In this document: positions 8,571 through 17,582 of the stretch, piece after piece
Layout of the letters: every line of letters starts with the position of its first letter
Numbering within the stretch: the first letter of the stretch is position 1
Source: Pseudomonas azadiae
GTDB taxonomy: Bacteria > Pseudomonadota > Gammaproteobacteria > Pseudomonadales > Pseudomonadaceae
NCBI RefSeq assembly: GCF_019145355.1
Contig: NZ_JAHSTY010000002.1
Location: 1,674,001-1,738,000 of the forward strand
Direction: 5' to 3'
DNA length: 64,000 nt
Translations under genes and position numbers: made by a program
Notes under the pieces: model-generated
Databases searched by the model: none
What the model was told of the DNA's origin: nothing
What the model saw: only the letters and a program-made list of their open reading frames with translations

Positions 8571-9800
8571 TCAGGTCCTGACTTCGGTTGTCGGCACTTC
8601 AGGTGTGCCGGCAACTTTTTCAATGACGTTGGCGGTATTGTCCAACCTCTTTCGCCACTTACCGTAATAGGGGATCTTGTTTTGAGCTTGGTTGCCTGCG
8701 CTTTCCAGCACGGCATCCATCTCTTGCTGATCGACACCAAACAGCTTGCCGATACGATTGTCGCGATTCAATTCAAGCAACGTTCCTTTGACGGGGTCTT
8801 TCAAGATGGTTTCGATGGAGTGCGCTATGTCTTCAGGAACGCCCAGCGCTTTCAACGCGGTGGCGAGGCCATGCCCAGGACTTCTGAGTTGCTTCAGGAA
8901 TTCGTCGTAAAGACCGTTTAGATTATTCGCACCCACATTGTCCATGGAAACACTGGTTATTTTTTTGCGGAACTCATTGAACGTCATGGGTTCAAGCGGC
9001 TTGTTTTCGTTCAACCCATTTTGAACGAAATAAAATCTGCGTCCCTTGCCGTCCTTTTTTTGGCCGCCGCCTTGCAAGTTTCCATAAGCGTCGTAGCAAT
9101 AGACGATGGCTTCTCCATCTGGCCGATATCCGACATAAAACGCCTTGCCATCTGGCTCCAGTTTATAAAGCTGCGTTCGTACCAGCCCGTCGACCTGAAC
9201 GGGTGGGATCGAAGCGTCTTTGTTTAAACGCTCGAAGATATCCCCCTTCTCATAACCAAAACTTCCCACCACTGCATTGATATCGCCATCAGCGAACATA
9301 CCGAATTTCTGGTTGACCCGCTCCTCCTGCTTGGGCGCTTGATCATTGGCAAAATGCTTTGTAAATCGCTTGCGCTCAGTCGGGTCATTGGCCACTTCTT
9401 TGAGCCAGTCCGTCATCTCCTGCGCATTATTGAACTCATGAAACGAGGTCACGTCGTCTTCCGGCATGTACAGGATGAAATTAGGCCCCTCTTCTGTAGG
9501 CGGCACCCGCTTGATCATTATCATGTCGTTGGACTGAGCACCATCAACGGCAAATGTCGAGACCTGCACCCCTGGACTTCCCGGTTTGTTGGGTGACAGC
9601 GCGGCCTTCGTCAGTTGATACCCTTTGGCGCTGAGTGTGTTGCCCAAATACTCGGTTTCACTGTCATCGACAAACTTTTTACGCGCCTGATCGACCGGTT
9701 CTGAATGACCGGTTGAATGGACATTGCGCACTGGCCCTGCCTGCTCAGTTGATAAAGATGGCTCGACTGGGCGTTGTGGGATAGGAGAATTTACAATCAT
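8571..9800 (-). CDS. Orphan toxin/effector-like protein, resembling a fragment of DUF6543 dermonecrotic-toxin-like proteins
   Basis: This 409-aa protein has no signal peptide or membrane segments. Its middle (GPNFILYMPEDDVTSFHEFN, then a stretch ending RKRFTKHFAND) resembles the segment found in very large Pseudomonas dermonecrotic-toxin-like proteins, where a read-out such as LYIPGD followed by a charged helix occurs. Those proteins are usually over 1000 residues, so this is either a short effector or a shortened relative. A second part has KLEPDGKAFYVGYRPDGEAIVYCYDAYGN-like beta-rich residues. Base composition is markedly less GC-rich than in its neighbours, and the gene lies beside a decayed group II intron, both suggesting acquisition. 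No immunity gene or secretion adaptor is adjacent. The family call is from memory and uncertain. Confidence 0.5.
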   Translation of the reverse strand: MIVNSPIPQRPVEPSLSTEQAGPVRNVHSTGHSEPVDQARKKFVDDSETEYLGNTLSAKGYQLTKAALSPNKPGSPGVQVSTFAVDGAQSNDMIMIKRVPPTEEGPNFILYMPEDDVTSFHEFNNAQEMTDWLKEVANDPTERKRFTKHFANDQAPKQEERVNQKFGMFADGDINAVVGSFGYEKGDIFERLNKDASIPPVQVDGLVRTQLYKLEPDGKAFYVGYRPDGEAIVYCYDAYGNLQGGGQKKDGKGRRFYFVQNGLNENKPLEPMTFNEFRKKITSVSMDNVGANNLNGLYDEFLKQLRSPGHGLATALKALGVPEDIAHSIETILKDPVKGTLLELNRDNRIGKLFGVDQQEMDAVLESAGNQAQNKIPYYGKWRKRLDNTANVIEKVAGTPEVPTTEVRT

Positions 9801-9920
9801 AAGAAGGTCTCTTCATGGTGGAAGCGCAGGCCTTTTCTGCGTCCTACCCCCTGTGTGATATTTGAAGAACCATCTGTTCCTATTAAGCCGCAGGTCATTT
9901 GCAACACGATGCATCAAAAA

Positions 9921-9946
9921 AGCCCGGTAAAAAACCGGGCTGTTTT
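9921..9946 (-). terminator. Intrinsic terminator, probably the original hppD terminator
   Basis: A 7-bp GC-rich stem (AGCCCGG / CCGGGCT) with a short A/T loop is followed on the minus strand by a T run (CTTTTTTG). On the plus strand the tail is TGTTTTGCTT, so weaker bidirectional action is possible. hppD, transcribed towards it, now ends 760 bp away because the group II intron lies between. Confidence 0.7.
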
Positions 9947-9950
9947 GCTT

Positions 9951-10697
9951 GTGCGCCAGGCATGGCGCGTTGCGCGTAAGCGCAACCAGCTTGGCTGTGG
10001 TGGCCTCGCTGGTGACTTGGAGGTGAAAGTCCTCTACACACCCGGCAACAGCGGGTCACCGCTGGTGCGTGGAACTCGATTTGGAAAAGTTCTTCGATCG
10101 GGTCAATCACGATGTATTGATGGGTTACATCGAGCGTCAAATCGAAGACAAGCGTGTGCTCGCGCCGACCCGTCGCTATCTCGAAGCGGGAACGATGTCG
10201 GGCGGGCTCGTCGGCCGACGGCAGGAAGGGACGCCGCAAGGCGGCCCACTGTCGCCGTTGTTGTCGAATATCCTGCTCAACGAACTCGACCACGAGTTAG
10301 AGCGACGGGGCCATCGATTCGTACGCTATGCCGACGATGCGAACATCTACGTGCGCAGCCAGCGGGCAGGTGCACGGGTGATGGCTGGGTGCGACATAAA
10401 CTTCGCTGTATCATCTGGCGCCAATGGAAGCAGCCCTCTACGAGGGCCCGCCTTAATGCGCCTGGGACTCAACGAGGCGCGTGCTTGTAACTCGGCATTC
10501 AATGGTCGAGGCCCTTGGTGGAGCTCCGCAGCCTCCCATATGAATCAGGCGCTGCCAAAGAAATTATGGGATCGACTCGGGTTGGTCTCGATACTGGATA
10601 CGATAACCCGGCTTAACCGCTTAACCTGAACCGCCGTATACGGAACCGTACGTACGGTGTGAGAGGACGGCGGACGCGAATCCGCCTCCTACTCGAT
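9951..10697 (+). mobile_element. Degenerate group II intron with internal deletion
   Basis: The left end GTGCGCCAGGCATGGCGC followed by GGAGGTGAAAGTCCTCTACA is the usual 5' part of a bacterial group II intron. The right end holds a domain V/VI-like region around 10627-10697 (CCGTATACGGAACCGTACGT, then a hairpin and CTCCTACTCGAT). A full element of this type is about 1.9 kb; this one is about 750 bp, because most of domain I to IV and the 5' half of the reverse-transcriptase gene are missing. It sits directly 3' of an intrinsic terminator, an insertion preference known for group IIC introns. The exact class and boundaries need structural alignment. Confidence 0.85.
10067..10629 (+). pseudogene. 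Group II intron reverse transcriptase/maturase, decayed
   Basis: Only the palm end and the maturase/C-terminal part survive. VELDLEKFFDRVNHDVLMG is the RT domain 3 start, GTPQGGPLSPLLSNILLNEL is domain 4, and FVRYADDANIYVRS holds the catalytic YADD. After VMAG the frame breaks. KLRCIIWRQWKQPSTRAR is read in another frame near 10400-10455, and the first frame resumes with LMRLGLNEARACNSAFNGRG and SHMNQALPKKLWDRLGLVS to the end. The N-terminal fingers are deleted and at least one further deletion and two frame changes are present, so no active protein is expected. Confidence 0.88.
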
Positions 10698-10708
10698 TAG
10701 CCTGTCGA

Positions 10709-11785
10709 TCAATCGGCGGTCAGTACACCACGACGCACCTGGTCGCGCTCGATCGACTCGAACAGCGCCTTGAAGTTGCCCTCGCCAAACCCGTCGTCGC
10801 CTTTACGCTGAATGAATTCGAAGAACACCGGGCCCATCAGGGTTTCCGAGAAGATCTGCAGCAGCAGGCGCTTGTCACCGGCAACCGACGAGCCGTCCAG
10901 CAGGATGCCGCGCGATTGCAATTGATCCACTGGCTCGCCATGGTTCGGCAGGCGGCCTTCGAGCATTTCGTAGTAAGTGTCTGGTGGCGCGGTCATGAAG
11001 CGCATGCCGATCTTCTTCAGCGCGTCCCAGGTTTTGATCAGGTCGTCGGTGAGGAACGCTACGTGCTGGATCCCCTCGCCATTGAACTGCATCAGGAACT
11101 CTTCGATCTGCCCGGCGCCCTTGGACGACTCTTCGTTCAAGGGGATGCGGATCATGCCATCCGGCGCGCTCATGGCCTTGGAGGTCAGGCCGGTGTACTC
11201 GCCCTTGATATCGAAGTAGCGCGCTTCACGGAAGTTGAACAGCTTCTCGTAGAAGTTGGCCCAATAGGCCATGCGCCCGCGATAGACGTTGTGGGTGAGG
11301 TGGTCGATGACCTTGAGGCCGGCACCTTGCGGGTTGCGCTCCACGCCTTCGAGGTACACGAAGTCGATGTCATAGATCGAACTGCCTTCGCCGAAACGGT
11401 CGATCAGGTACAGCGGCGCACCGCCGATGCCCTTGATCGCCGGCAGGTTGAGTTCCATCGGGCCGGTGTCGATGTGGATCGGCTGTGCACCCAGTTCAAG
11501 AGCACGGTTGTAGGCTTGTTGCGAGTCCTTGACGCGGAACGCCATGCCGCACACCGACGGGCCGTGCTCGGCGGCGAAGTAAGAGGCGATACTGTTGGGT
11601 TCGTTGTTGAGGATCAGGTTGATCTCGCCCTGACGGTACAGGTGCACATTCTTCGAGCGGTGGCTGGCGACTTTCGTGAAGCCCATGATCTCGAAGATCG
11701 GCTCCAGGGTGCCTGGGGTTGGCGATGCGAATTCGATAAATTCAAAGCCCATCAGGCCCATTGGGTTTTCGTATAGATCTGCCAT
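10709..11785 (-). CDS. hppD: 4-hydroxyphenylpyruvate dioxygenase
   Basis: This 358-aa non-heme Fe(II) enzyme converts 4-hydroxyphenylpyruvate to homogentisate in tyrosine degradation. The length matches the crystallised P. fluorescens enzyme. The iron ligands are visible as His162 (VIDHLTHNV), His241 ([11 protein letters not shown]) and Glu323 ([11 protein letters not shown]), counting the Met. Both vicinal-oxygen-chelate halves are complete. The gene stands alone, with a 243-bp region upstream that contains its promoter. Its downstream region is interrupted by the decayed group II intron; the probable terminator lies beyond it. Confidence 0.97.
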   Translation of the reverse strand: MADLYENPMGLMGFEFIEFASPTPGTLEPIFEIMGFTKVASHRSKNVHLYRQGEINLILNNEPNSIASYFAAEHGPSVCGMAFRVKDSQQAYNRALELGAQPIHIDTGPMELNLPAIKGIGGAPLYLIDRFGEGSSIYDIDFVYLEGVERNPQGAGLKVIDHLTHNVYRGRMAYWANFYEKLFNFREARYFDIKGEYTGLTSKAMSAPDGMIRIPLNEESSKGAGQIEEFLMQFNGEGIQHVAFLTDDLIKTWDALKKIGMRFMTAPPDTYYEMLEGRLPNHGEPVDQLQSRGILLDGSSVAGDKRLLLQIFSETLMGPVFFEFIQRKGDDGFGEGNFKALFESIERDQVRRGVLTAD

Positions 11786-12028
11786 GGTGGCACCTCATCA
11801 TTCTTGTAATGAATACTGTTATTTGCGAGCAAGGATGAGGTGGCGGGGTGGCGCGCAGGAAAGGCCTCGCACGCTGCGGGCGAGGAAGTCACCGAAGATG
11901 AGGGCGCAGCCAAATAGCTTCATGGTGTCATCGGTCTCTGACGGCTTAGGCTTACGTGAGCGCAAGTCCATATTCTTGTATGCGTAAATCGATTCTACAC
12001 AGCGTAACAGTGTTTGTCCGTACTCTTA

Positions 12029-12952
12029 TCAAATCCCCATTGCCTTGGCCTGCGCAAGGGGTTTGTTGCACAGGCAGATACCCGACAGGATCACGGCACC
12101 GCCAACCATCATGGGCAGGGTCAACTGTTCGCCCAGCAGCACGGCACCACAGATCACGGCCGTGAGCGGGTTCAGCGCAATAAACACGCCGGCGCGTGTC
12201 GCGCCGATTTGGCGGATGCCATCGTAATAGCCGATATAAGCCAGCGCCGAACCCAGCACACCGAGGTACATCAGGCTGAGTACTTGGGGGGAATGCAGGC
12301 GGCCCATGGCCTCCAGGCTGAAACGCCCCATGACCAGCGTGACGACGCTAAGCATCAGGGTGCCCAACAGTATCGACCAGGTCACCGTCTGCAACGGCCC
12401 GAGGCTCTGGTTCAGTTCGCGGGAAAGCAACGAGTAGACGCCCCACCCCGCTACGCAGCCGACAATCAGCAGATCCCCACGCCAGGTGCCGGTTGCTTCG
12501 CTCAGCACCTGGGGGTTGCGACTGACGATGACCAGGGCAGCGCCCGTCAGACATAACGCAATACCCGTGATCTTGCCGCCATTCAGGCGTTCCTTGAATA
12601 ACCACCATGACGCCAGTGCGATGACTGCGGGGTTCAGCGCCACGATCAGTGAGGCCCGGGATGCGTTGATGTACTGCAACCCATAGAAGAAACACAGGTT
12701 GTAAAAAAAGATGCCGAAGAAACCCAGCATCGCCAGGTGCATCATCTGCGGGAGACTCGGGCGAGCCAAGGGGATGCGCGCGAACCCCAGGAACCCGAGC
12801 AACGCCAGGCTGGCCAGCACAAACCGCAGGCTGGCCGCCAGCAAGGGGTCGACTGCCTCGCTCAGGTAGCGACCGGCCACGAACGTCCCGCCCCAGATCA
12901 TGGTGACGGCGGCCAGCTTCAGGTAAGTGATGCGGTCCGAAGGTAAATGCAC
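12029..12952 (-). CDS. DMT-superfamily permease (EamA domains)
   Basis: This 307-aa inner-membrane protein has ten hydrophobic segments arranged as two EamA repeats. The first contains TMIWGGTFVAGRYLSEAVDP and the second GVYSLLSRELNQSLGPLQ and IALNPLTAVICGAVLLGEQL, with the usual LNP and GE motifs. It probably exports a metabolite or amino acid, but the substrate is unknown. It is divergent from a LysR gene whose start is 76 bp away, a common regulator/permease arrangement. Confidence 0.87.
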   Translation of the reverse strand: MHLPSDRITYLKLAAVTMIWGGTFVAGRYLSEAVDPLLAASLRFVLASLALLGFLGFARIPLARPSLPQMMHLAMLGFFGIFFYNLCFFYGLQYINASRASLIVALNPAVIALASWWLFKERLNGGKITGIALCLTGAALVIVSRNPQVLSEATGTWRGDLLIVGCVAGWGVYSLLSRELNQSLGPLQTVTWSILLGTLMLSVVTLVMGRFSLEAMGRLHSPQVLSLMYLGVLGSALAYIGYYDGIRQIGATRAGVFIALNPLTAVICGAVLLGEQLTLPMMVGGAVILSGICLCNKPLAQAKAMGI

Positions 12953-13028
12953 GGGAGTTGACTCTTATGACTTGGGATTGGCCCATTCTTCTGGTAATAG
13001 GTCCTCATCGTAAAATGAGTGATGACTC

Positions 13029-13898
13029 ATGACCTTGACCCAACTCGAAATCTTTTCCCTGGTCGCCGAACTGCAAGGTTTCACCAGCGCGGCACACCGC
13101 CTGGGTATCAGCCAATCGGCGGTGTCCCATGCAATCAAGGGCCTGGAGCAGGAGCTGGGCGTTGCGCTGTTCAGGCGTCACCAGGCCCAGGTGGAACTCA
13201 GTGATATTGGCGCGCAGTTGCTGGGCCGCGCCCGGGCCATGCTTGGCCTGGCCAACACCTTGCAGCAGGAAGCGGCGGATGCGCGCGGCATGAAACGCGG
13301 CACGCTGCGCATCGGTTCTTTCGGCCCGACCGCCTCGGCCCGCCTGCTGCCGAAAATCCTCGGCCGGTTTCGGCTGGAATACCCTGGGATCGAAGTGCAT
13401 GTGGACGAGGGGCCGGACAGGCAAGTCATCCAGTGGCTCGACGAGCGCCGTATCGACATCGGCTTTGTGGTGCTGGAACAGGAACGCTTCGACACCTTCG
13501 CGCTGTTCGAAGACCAGATGGTTGCGCTGTTGCCGGCCGGGCATCGGCTGGCGGCGTGCGAGCAGGTGAGCCTCAAGGACCTGTGCGACGACCCGTTCGC
13601 GCTGACCGAGGCCGGCTCCACTGAACTGGTGGTGCGTCTGTTCAACGAGGCGCGGTTGACGCCGAACGTGCGTTATCGCTGCTCGCAGTTATTGAGCACT
13701 CTGGAGACCGTCAGCCGGGGCGATGCCGTGAGTGTGGTGGCGCAGGCATCCTTGCCGGTGGCGGGCGATCCGCGTTATGTGCAGCGTGCGCTATCACCCC
13801 GAGTGCCGCGTCGGGTTGGCCTGGCCGTGCTCGACCGGCGCCAGTCTTCGCCGGCGACGCTTGCCTTTATTCGTATTGCCCAGGGCCTGGCGCTGTAG
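13029..13898 (+). CDS. LysR-family transcriptional regulator
   Basis: This 289-aa LTTR begins MTLTQLEIFSLVAELQGFTS with the helix-turn-helix through AAHRLGISQSAVSHAIKGLE and QELGVALFRR. The effector-binding domain fills the rest. It probably controls the divergent DMT permease. An overlapping TGATGACTC context at the start leaves the ribosome-binding site weak, but ATG 13029 opens the conserved domain exactly. Confidence 0.88.
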   Translation: MTLTQLEIFSLVAELQGFTSAAHRLGISQSAVSHAIKGLEQELGVALFRRHQAQVELSDIGAQLLGRARAMLGLANTLQQEAADARGMKRGTLRIGSFGPTASARLLPKILGRFRLEYPGIEVHVDEGPDRQVIQWLDERRIDIGFVVLEQERFDTFALFEDQMVALLPAGHRLAACEQVSLKDLCDDPFALTEAGSTELVVRLFNEARLTPNVRYRCSQLLSTLETVSRGDAVSVVAQASLPVAGDPRYVQRALSPRVPRRVGLAVLDRRQSSPATLAFIRIAQGLAL

Positions 13899-13996
13899 CG
13901 CTGCAGACTGGCCAAATGGCTAGGTGGCACGAGCTAATTTGGGCCTGGCGATCTATCATCGATTGAATCTGACCTTTGCAACAGGCCGTTCACTTC

Positions 13997-15538
13997 ATGC
14001 CCCTGACCGTCAACGGCCCGCGAAAACGCGCCACTCGTTACTTGATCACCTGCTTGAGTACCTTACTGCCGATTGCGCTCGGGGTGGTCATCTTGCACTG
14101 GCAAGCCGAACGCACCCTGCAACAAAGCACCGCCCAGAGCGCCCAGGAAGCGGTGCGCCAATTCGACCTGATGCTCGACAACACCGCTCTCGCCGCCCAG
14201 GCGCTCCTGCCTCTGGCTGGACAGCCCTGCGATAACGGGGCGCAGTTGGCCCTTCGCGAACAAGTCACACGCCGGCCATTCGTACGCGCTACGACCCTGT
14301 CCTGGCAAAAAAACATCTACTGCAGCTCGTTGTTTGGCGGCGACTATGAGCAGCCGGTCAATCCGGATGATTACGTGGATGGCAACTTATGGCTGATGAA
14401 TGGCAACCCGGTGACGCCGGGCACCGCCCTGCTGGTTTATCGGCTAGCGGACGGTGATAAGGCGGCTTTTGCGTCCATTGATGGTTATCACCTGGCCAAT
14501 ACCCTGCGCCTGATCAGCCGTTATGCCCACGTCGTGCTGCAAGTCGGTCCGAATTGGCTGGGGGCTGATGGCGAGGTGCATGGCGGCGCTGTGCCAGTAT
14601 TTGCGGTCGCCGATCATCAGTTGGCGTCCGAGCGCTACCACTACCGTGTCGAAGCGGGCATGCCGGCCGGTGAAGTGTGGCGGTATATGCAGGCCCGATA
14701 CCCGGCACTGTTCAGCCTGGTGATGTTGTTCAGCGTGCTGGCGGGCCTGTTGGCGCATTGGCTGCAACAGCGCTCATCGGCACCGACCCATGAACTGCAA
14801 CGGGCGCTGGGCGCCAACGAGTTCATCCCTTACTTCCAACCGGTGGTGTGCGGCGACACCCGTGAATGGGCCGGCTGCGAGGTGCTGATGCGCTGGCAGC
14901 ACCCGAAGGAGGGGCTGGTGCGCCCCGACCTGTTTATTCCGCTGGCCGAGCACTCGGGCCTGATCGTGCCGATGACCCGCGCGCTGTTGCGCCAGACCGC
15001 CGCGCAATTGGCCCCCCATGCGGCGCACCTGCGCCCTGGGTTCCATATCGGCGTGAATATCACCGCCCGTCATTGCCAGGACCTGGCGTTGGTGGATGAC
15101 TGCCGTGAGTTTCTCGGCGCGTTTCCCATAGGCCAAGTGACCCTGGTGCTGGAATTGACCGAGCGCGAACTGATCGTGCCCACCGACATCACGCGTCGCC
15201 TGTTCGACACGCTGCATCAAATGGGCGTGATGATTGCGATTGATGACTTTGGCACCGGCCACTCAAGCCTGGGTTACTTGCGCAACTTCAATGTGGACTA
15301 TTTGAAGATCGACCAGAGTTTTGTCGCCATGATCGGTGCCGATGCACTCTCTCGGCATATTCTGGACAGCATCATAGAACTGTCCGGCAAGCTCGACTTG
15401 GGCATCGTTGCAGAGGGTGTGGAAACCGTTGAACAGTGCGAATACCTGGCCGCGCAAGGCGTGGATTTCATGCAGGGCTACCTGTTCGGCAGGCCGTTGC
15501 CGTGCGAAGAGTTTATTAAATCCCTGGGCAGCCATTGA
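13997..15538 (+). CDS. CSS-motif EAL-domain cyclic-di-GMP phosphodiesterase
   Basis: This 513-aa membrane protein degrades c-di-GMP. An N-terminal transmembrane helix (residues about 12-34) and a second near 235-255 flank a periplasmic CSS domain with two conserved cysteine sites: QPCDNGAQ and IYCSSLFGG. Disulphide state in this domain controls activity in characterised homologues. The cytoplasmic EAL domain is complete but reads EVL (GCEVLMRWQHP). It keeps the Asn of GVNITARH, the Glu of LELTERE, the paired Asp of AIDDFGTGHSS, the Lys of YLKIDQSF and EGVET, so it should be active. A TTG start seven codons upstream is possible; ATG 13997 opens the hydrophobic leader. Confidence 0.9.
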   Translation: MPLTVNGPRKRATRYLITCLSTLLPIALGVVILHWQAERTLQQSTAQSAQEAVRQFDLMLDNTALAAQALLPLAGQPCDNGAQLALREQVTRRPFVRATTLSWQKNIYCSSLFGGDYEQPVNPDDYVDGNLWLMNGNPVTPGTALLVYRLADGDKAAFASIDGYHLANTLRLISRYAHVVLQVGPNWLGADGEVHGGAVPVFAVADHQLASERYHYRVEAGMPAGEVWRYMQARYPALFSLVMLFSVLAGLLAHWLQQRSSAPTHELQRALGANEFIPYFQPVVCGDTREWAGCEVLMRWQHPKEGLVRPDLFIPLAEHSGLIVPMTRALLRQTAAQLAPHAAHLRPGFHIGVNITARHCQDLALVDDCREFLGAFPIGQVTLVLELTERELIVPTDITRRLFDTLHQMGVMIAIDDFGTGHSSLGYLRNFNVDYLKIDQSFVAMIGADALSRHILDSIIELSGKLDLGIVAEGVETVEQCEYLAAQGVDFMQGYLFGRPLPCEEFIKSLGSH

Positions 15539-15590
15539 TTAGCCATGCATTCAATACACTGAAATAATGTTGTTTAGACAAAAGACATGA

Positions 15591-15619
15591 TTTACTCACG
15601 ACGGATTAACTACTACAAT
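15591..15619 (+). promoter_or_regulatory. Candidate sigma70 promoter of the mvaU-like gene
   Basis: TTTACT and TACAAT are separated by 17 bp. Transcription would start near 15626, leaving a roughly 110-nt leader before the TTG start. The surrounding sequence is AT-rich, as expected for a silencer gene that binds its own promoter; that last point is inference. Confidence 0.5.
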
Positions 15620-15736
15620 TTTTCCTGCCTGTGCAGAATTCGCAGGACGACTTCTTTCTTGGGTCGCCTTAAAGCGCTTGGCTTATAGCTTTGTCTGCCG
15701 TTGATATCAGCCAACTACACTATTGGAGTACAGATT

Positions 15737-16102
15737 TTGTCCAGACTCGCCGAATTTCGCGCAGCAGAAAAAGCCCTTCAAGAGCAGCTTGCGCAGCTGG
15801 AATCCCTGAAGAACGACGCTGGCCTGAAGAAAGAAATCGAATTCGAAGAAAAGCTTCAAGCCCTGATGAAGTCCTACGGCAAAGGCCTGCGCGACATCAT
15901 TTCCATCCTTGATCCAAACCCGGGCAAGTCCAACGCCAGCGCCGCTGCCGCCCCAAAACAGCGCCGCGCACGTGTGGTCAAGGTTTACCAGAACCCGCAC
16001 ACCGGTGAGCTGATCGAAACCAAAGGCGGCAACCATCGCGGCCTCAAGGCGTGGAAAGAAGAGTACGGTGCCGCCACCGTGGATTCCTGGCTTCGCGGCT
16101 GA
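15737..16102 (+). CDS. mvaU: MvaT-family H-NS-like silencer (MvaU/MvaV type)
   Basis: This 121-aa nucleoid protein silences AT-rich, often foreign, DNA in Pseudomonas. The N-terminal half (SRLAEFRAAEKALQEQLAQL through EFEEKLQALMKSYGKGLRDI) is the coiled-coil oligomerisation domain. The C-terminal DNA-binding domain contains QNPHTGELIETKGGNHRGLK. The RLAEFRAAEKALQEQ start fits the MvaU/MvaV branch better than MvaT itself. The start is read as TTG 15737 because TTGGAGTACAGAT supplies a GGAG at correct spacing and the conserved protein begins there. The less GC-rich acquired genes in this window would be plausible targets. Confidence 0.87.
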   Translation: MSRLAEFRAAEKALQEQLAQLESLKNDAGLKKEIEFEEKLQALMKSYGKGLRDIISILDPNPGKSNASAAAAPKQRRARVVKVYQNPHTGELIETKGGNHRGLKAWKEEYGAATVDSWLRG

Positions 16103-16120
16103 TCGTTTGCACTAACAAAG

Positions 16121-16147
16121 AGCCCCGCGCACGCGGGGCTTTTTTTA
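16121..16147 (+). terminator. Intrinsic terminator of the mvaU-like gene
   Basis: An 8-bp stem (AGCCCCGC / GCGGGGCT) with a 4-nt loop is followed directly by seven T, 18 bp after the stop codon. Confidence 0.9.
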
Positions 16148-16213
16148 TTCAACGGTTCGAAAACGAACTTAAATAACCTTTCATCGTGTTCAGAATCATC
16201 GGACACTACACAC

Positions 16214-16750
16214 TTAAAGTTTCAGGCTATCGCGTACCGAACTGACTTCATCCTTGCTTGCCTCATAGGCATCAGCCTGCCCTGCGTATGAAAAAACATA
16301 GGCTTTATCGGTATCAACCGCGCCCACCAATGTTTGAGAAAGCACGTGGCGGCCGTTTTCTGTAATCATGCAAGTAGTTTCCAGCGCGTCTAGACGGCTC
16401 AATGTTGTAGGGCGCATCTTGCTGCACACACTTTGATACCCGCCTTGAGCAAAATCCTTCTGGATGGACTTGCGCATCTCCATCAGCACGCCTTGCAGGT
16501 TAACCTTGTGCCCCGCTTCAATAGGCGTACCGGTCAACTCCATGACCATCAAGGTCGCGCCATTTTCATCGTGTTTGATTGCACGCTGCCGAGAGACAGA
16601 TTGAGGCTGTGCAGGGGCCGCATCGTCAGGCATCACATCTTCGATCTGCCAGCCGCTGGGCCAGTGAATGTCCGGGGCGGCCGCCAGTACGAAGGGACTG
16701 CCCAATAGCAGACACACAGCACTCAACAGCGGTTTACGAAATTCGATCAT
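16214..16750 (-). CDS. Exported DUF4946-like protein
   Basis: This 178-aa protein has an N-terminal signal peptide (KPLLSAVCLLLGSPFVLAAA, cleavage about residue 24) and no membrane anchor after it. The mature part has a tryptophan-rich opening (IHWPSGWQIEDV), the run MEMRKSIQKDFAQGGYQSVC and a second cysteine in LETTCMITENGRHVLSQT, which could form a periplasmic disulphide. It matches the Pseudomonas family recalled as DUF4946; the function is unknown. A longer in-frame start exists upstream, but ATG 16750 is placed right for the signal peptide. It is divergent from gloA. Confidence 0.7.
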   Translation of the reverse strand: MIEFRKPLLSAVCLLLGSPFVLAAAPDIHWPSGWQIEDVMPDDAAPAQPQSVSRQRAIKHDENGATLMVMELTGTPIEAGHKVNLQGVLMEMRKSIQKDFAQGGYQSVCSKMRPTTLSRLDALETTCMITENGRHVLSQTLVGAVDTDKAYVFSYAGQADAYEASKDEVSSVRDSLKL

Positions 16751-16947
16751 TGCCAACACCACCCAAGGTTCCAGCGCCGAAGTTTGAGCCCCGGCCCCCT
16801 TGGGTCGCAAGGCCTGCGTGGGGTTTTTCATTTGGCGCCCGACGCAGGCCTTGCGTATCATGGCCGGGTTGCACGGATGCCAGCCGCAAGCCAAGGAACC
16901 GCTCATCTCTGAGAGCAGCGTTTGCCCCACTTTTTTCTGGAGGGCCC

Positions 16948-17469
16948 ATGAGCCTGCACGAACTGAACACCTTCCCGGGCGTCACTGCCCAACCTGACAG
17001 CGCCACCACCCATTTTGTGTTCAACCACACCATGCTGCGGGTCAAGGACATCACCAAGTCGCTGGATTTCTATACCCGCGTCCTGGGTTTTTCCCTGGTT
17101 GAGAAACGCGACTTTCCGGAAGCCGAATTCAGCCTGTACTTCCTGGCCCTGGTGGACAAATCCCAGATCCCGGCCGACGCCGCCGAGCGCACCCAGTGGA
17201 TGAAGTCGATCCCTGGCATCCTGGAACTGACCCACAACCACGGCACTGAAAACGATGCCGACTTCGCCTACCACAACGGCAACACCGACCCACGTGGCTT
17301 TGGCCATATCTGCATCTCGGTGCCGGATATCGTTGCCGCCTGCGAACGCTTCGAAGCCCTGGGCTGCGACTTCCAGAAGCGCCTGAGCGATGGCCGCATG
17401 AAGAGCCTGGCGTTCATCAAGGACCCGGATGCGTATTGGGTCGAGATTATCCAGCCGGCGCCGATGTAA
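16948..17469 (+). CDS. gloA: Lactoylglutathione lyase (glyoxalase I)
   Basis: This 173-aa metalloenzyme converts the hemithioacetal of methylglyoxal and glutathione into S-lactoylglutathione. The vicinal-oxygen-chelate fold is seen as two halves: FNHTMLRVKDITKSLDFYTR with the first His ligand, and GFGHICISVPDIVAACERF with the second His. Glu ligands lie in GILELTHNHGTE and YWVEIIQP. The 173-aa length matches the longer, zinc-type glyoxalase I such as P. putida GloA. ATG 16948 follows TCTGGAGGGCCC. Confidence 0.95.
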   Translation: MSLHELNTFPGVTAQPDSATTHFVFNHTMLRVKDITKSLDFYTRVLGFSLVEKRDFPEAEFSLYFLALVDKSQIPADAAERTQWMKSIPGILELTHNHGTENDADFAYHNGNTDPRGFGHICISVPDIVAACERFEALGCDFQKRLSDGRMKSLAFIKDPDAYWVEIIQPAPM

Positions 17470-17477
17470 TAAGCACT

Positions 17478-17527
17478 GCGTGACGCGGAGCGTCACCGGA
17501 TGCATTCCCATGCGGAGCGTGGGAACG
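17478..17527. repeat. Double mini-palindrome, Pseudomonas intergenic repeat
   Basis: Two small hairpins lie in tandem: GTGACGCGGAGCGTCAC at 17480-17496 and TTCCC-N11-GGGAA at 17505-17525, both with a GCGGAGCG core. This type of repeat is recalled as common between genes in fluorescent pseudomonads. It lies between gloA and its terminator. Confidence 0.65.
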
Positions 17528-17533
17528 AGAAAT

Positions 17534-17565
17534 AAAAAAACCCCATGATCGCTCATGGGGTTTTT
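17534..17565. terminator. Bidirectional terminator between gloA and ahpF
   Basis: An 8-bp stem (CCCCATGA / TCATGGGG) is flanked by seven A on the left and five T on the right, so it can stop transcripts of the convergent gloA and ahpF genes. Confidence 0.9.
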
Positions 17566-17582
17566 CATTTGCGGGTTGGCAT

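Noticed and set aside
13921..13945. TGGCAC-like motif before the CSS-EAL gene as a sigma54 promoter
   Set aside because: The required GC of the -12 element is absent at the right spacing.
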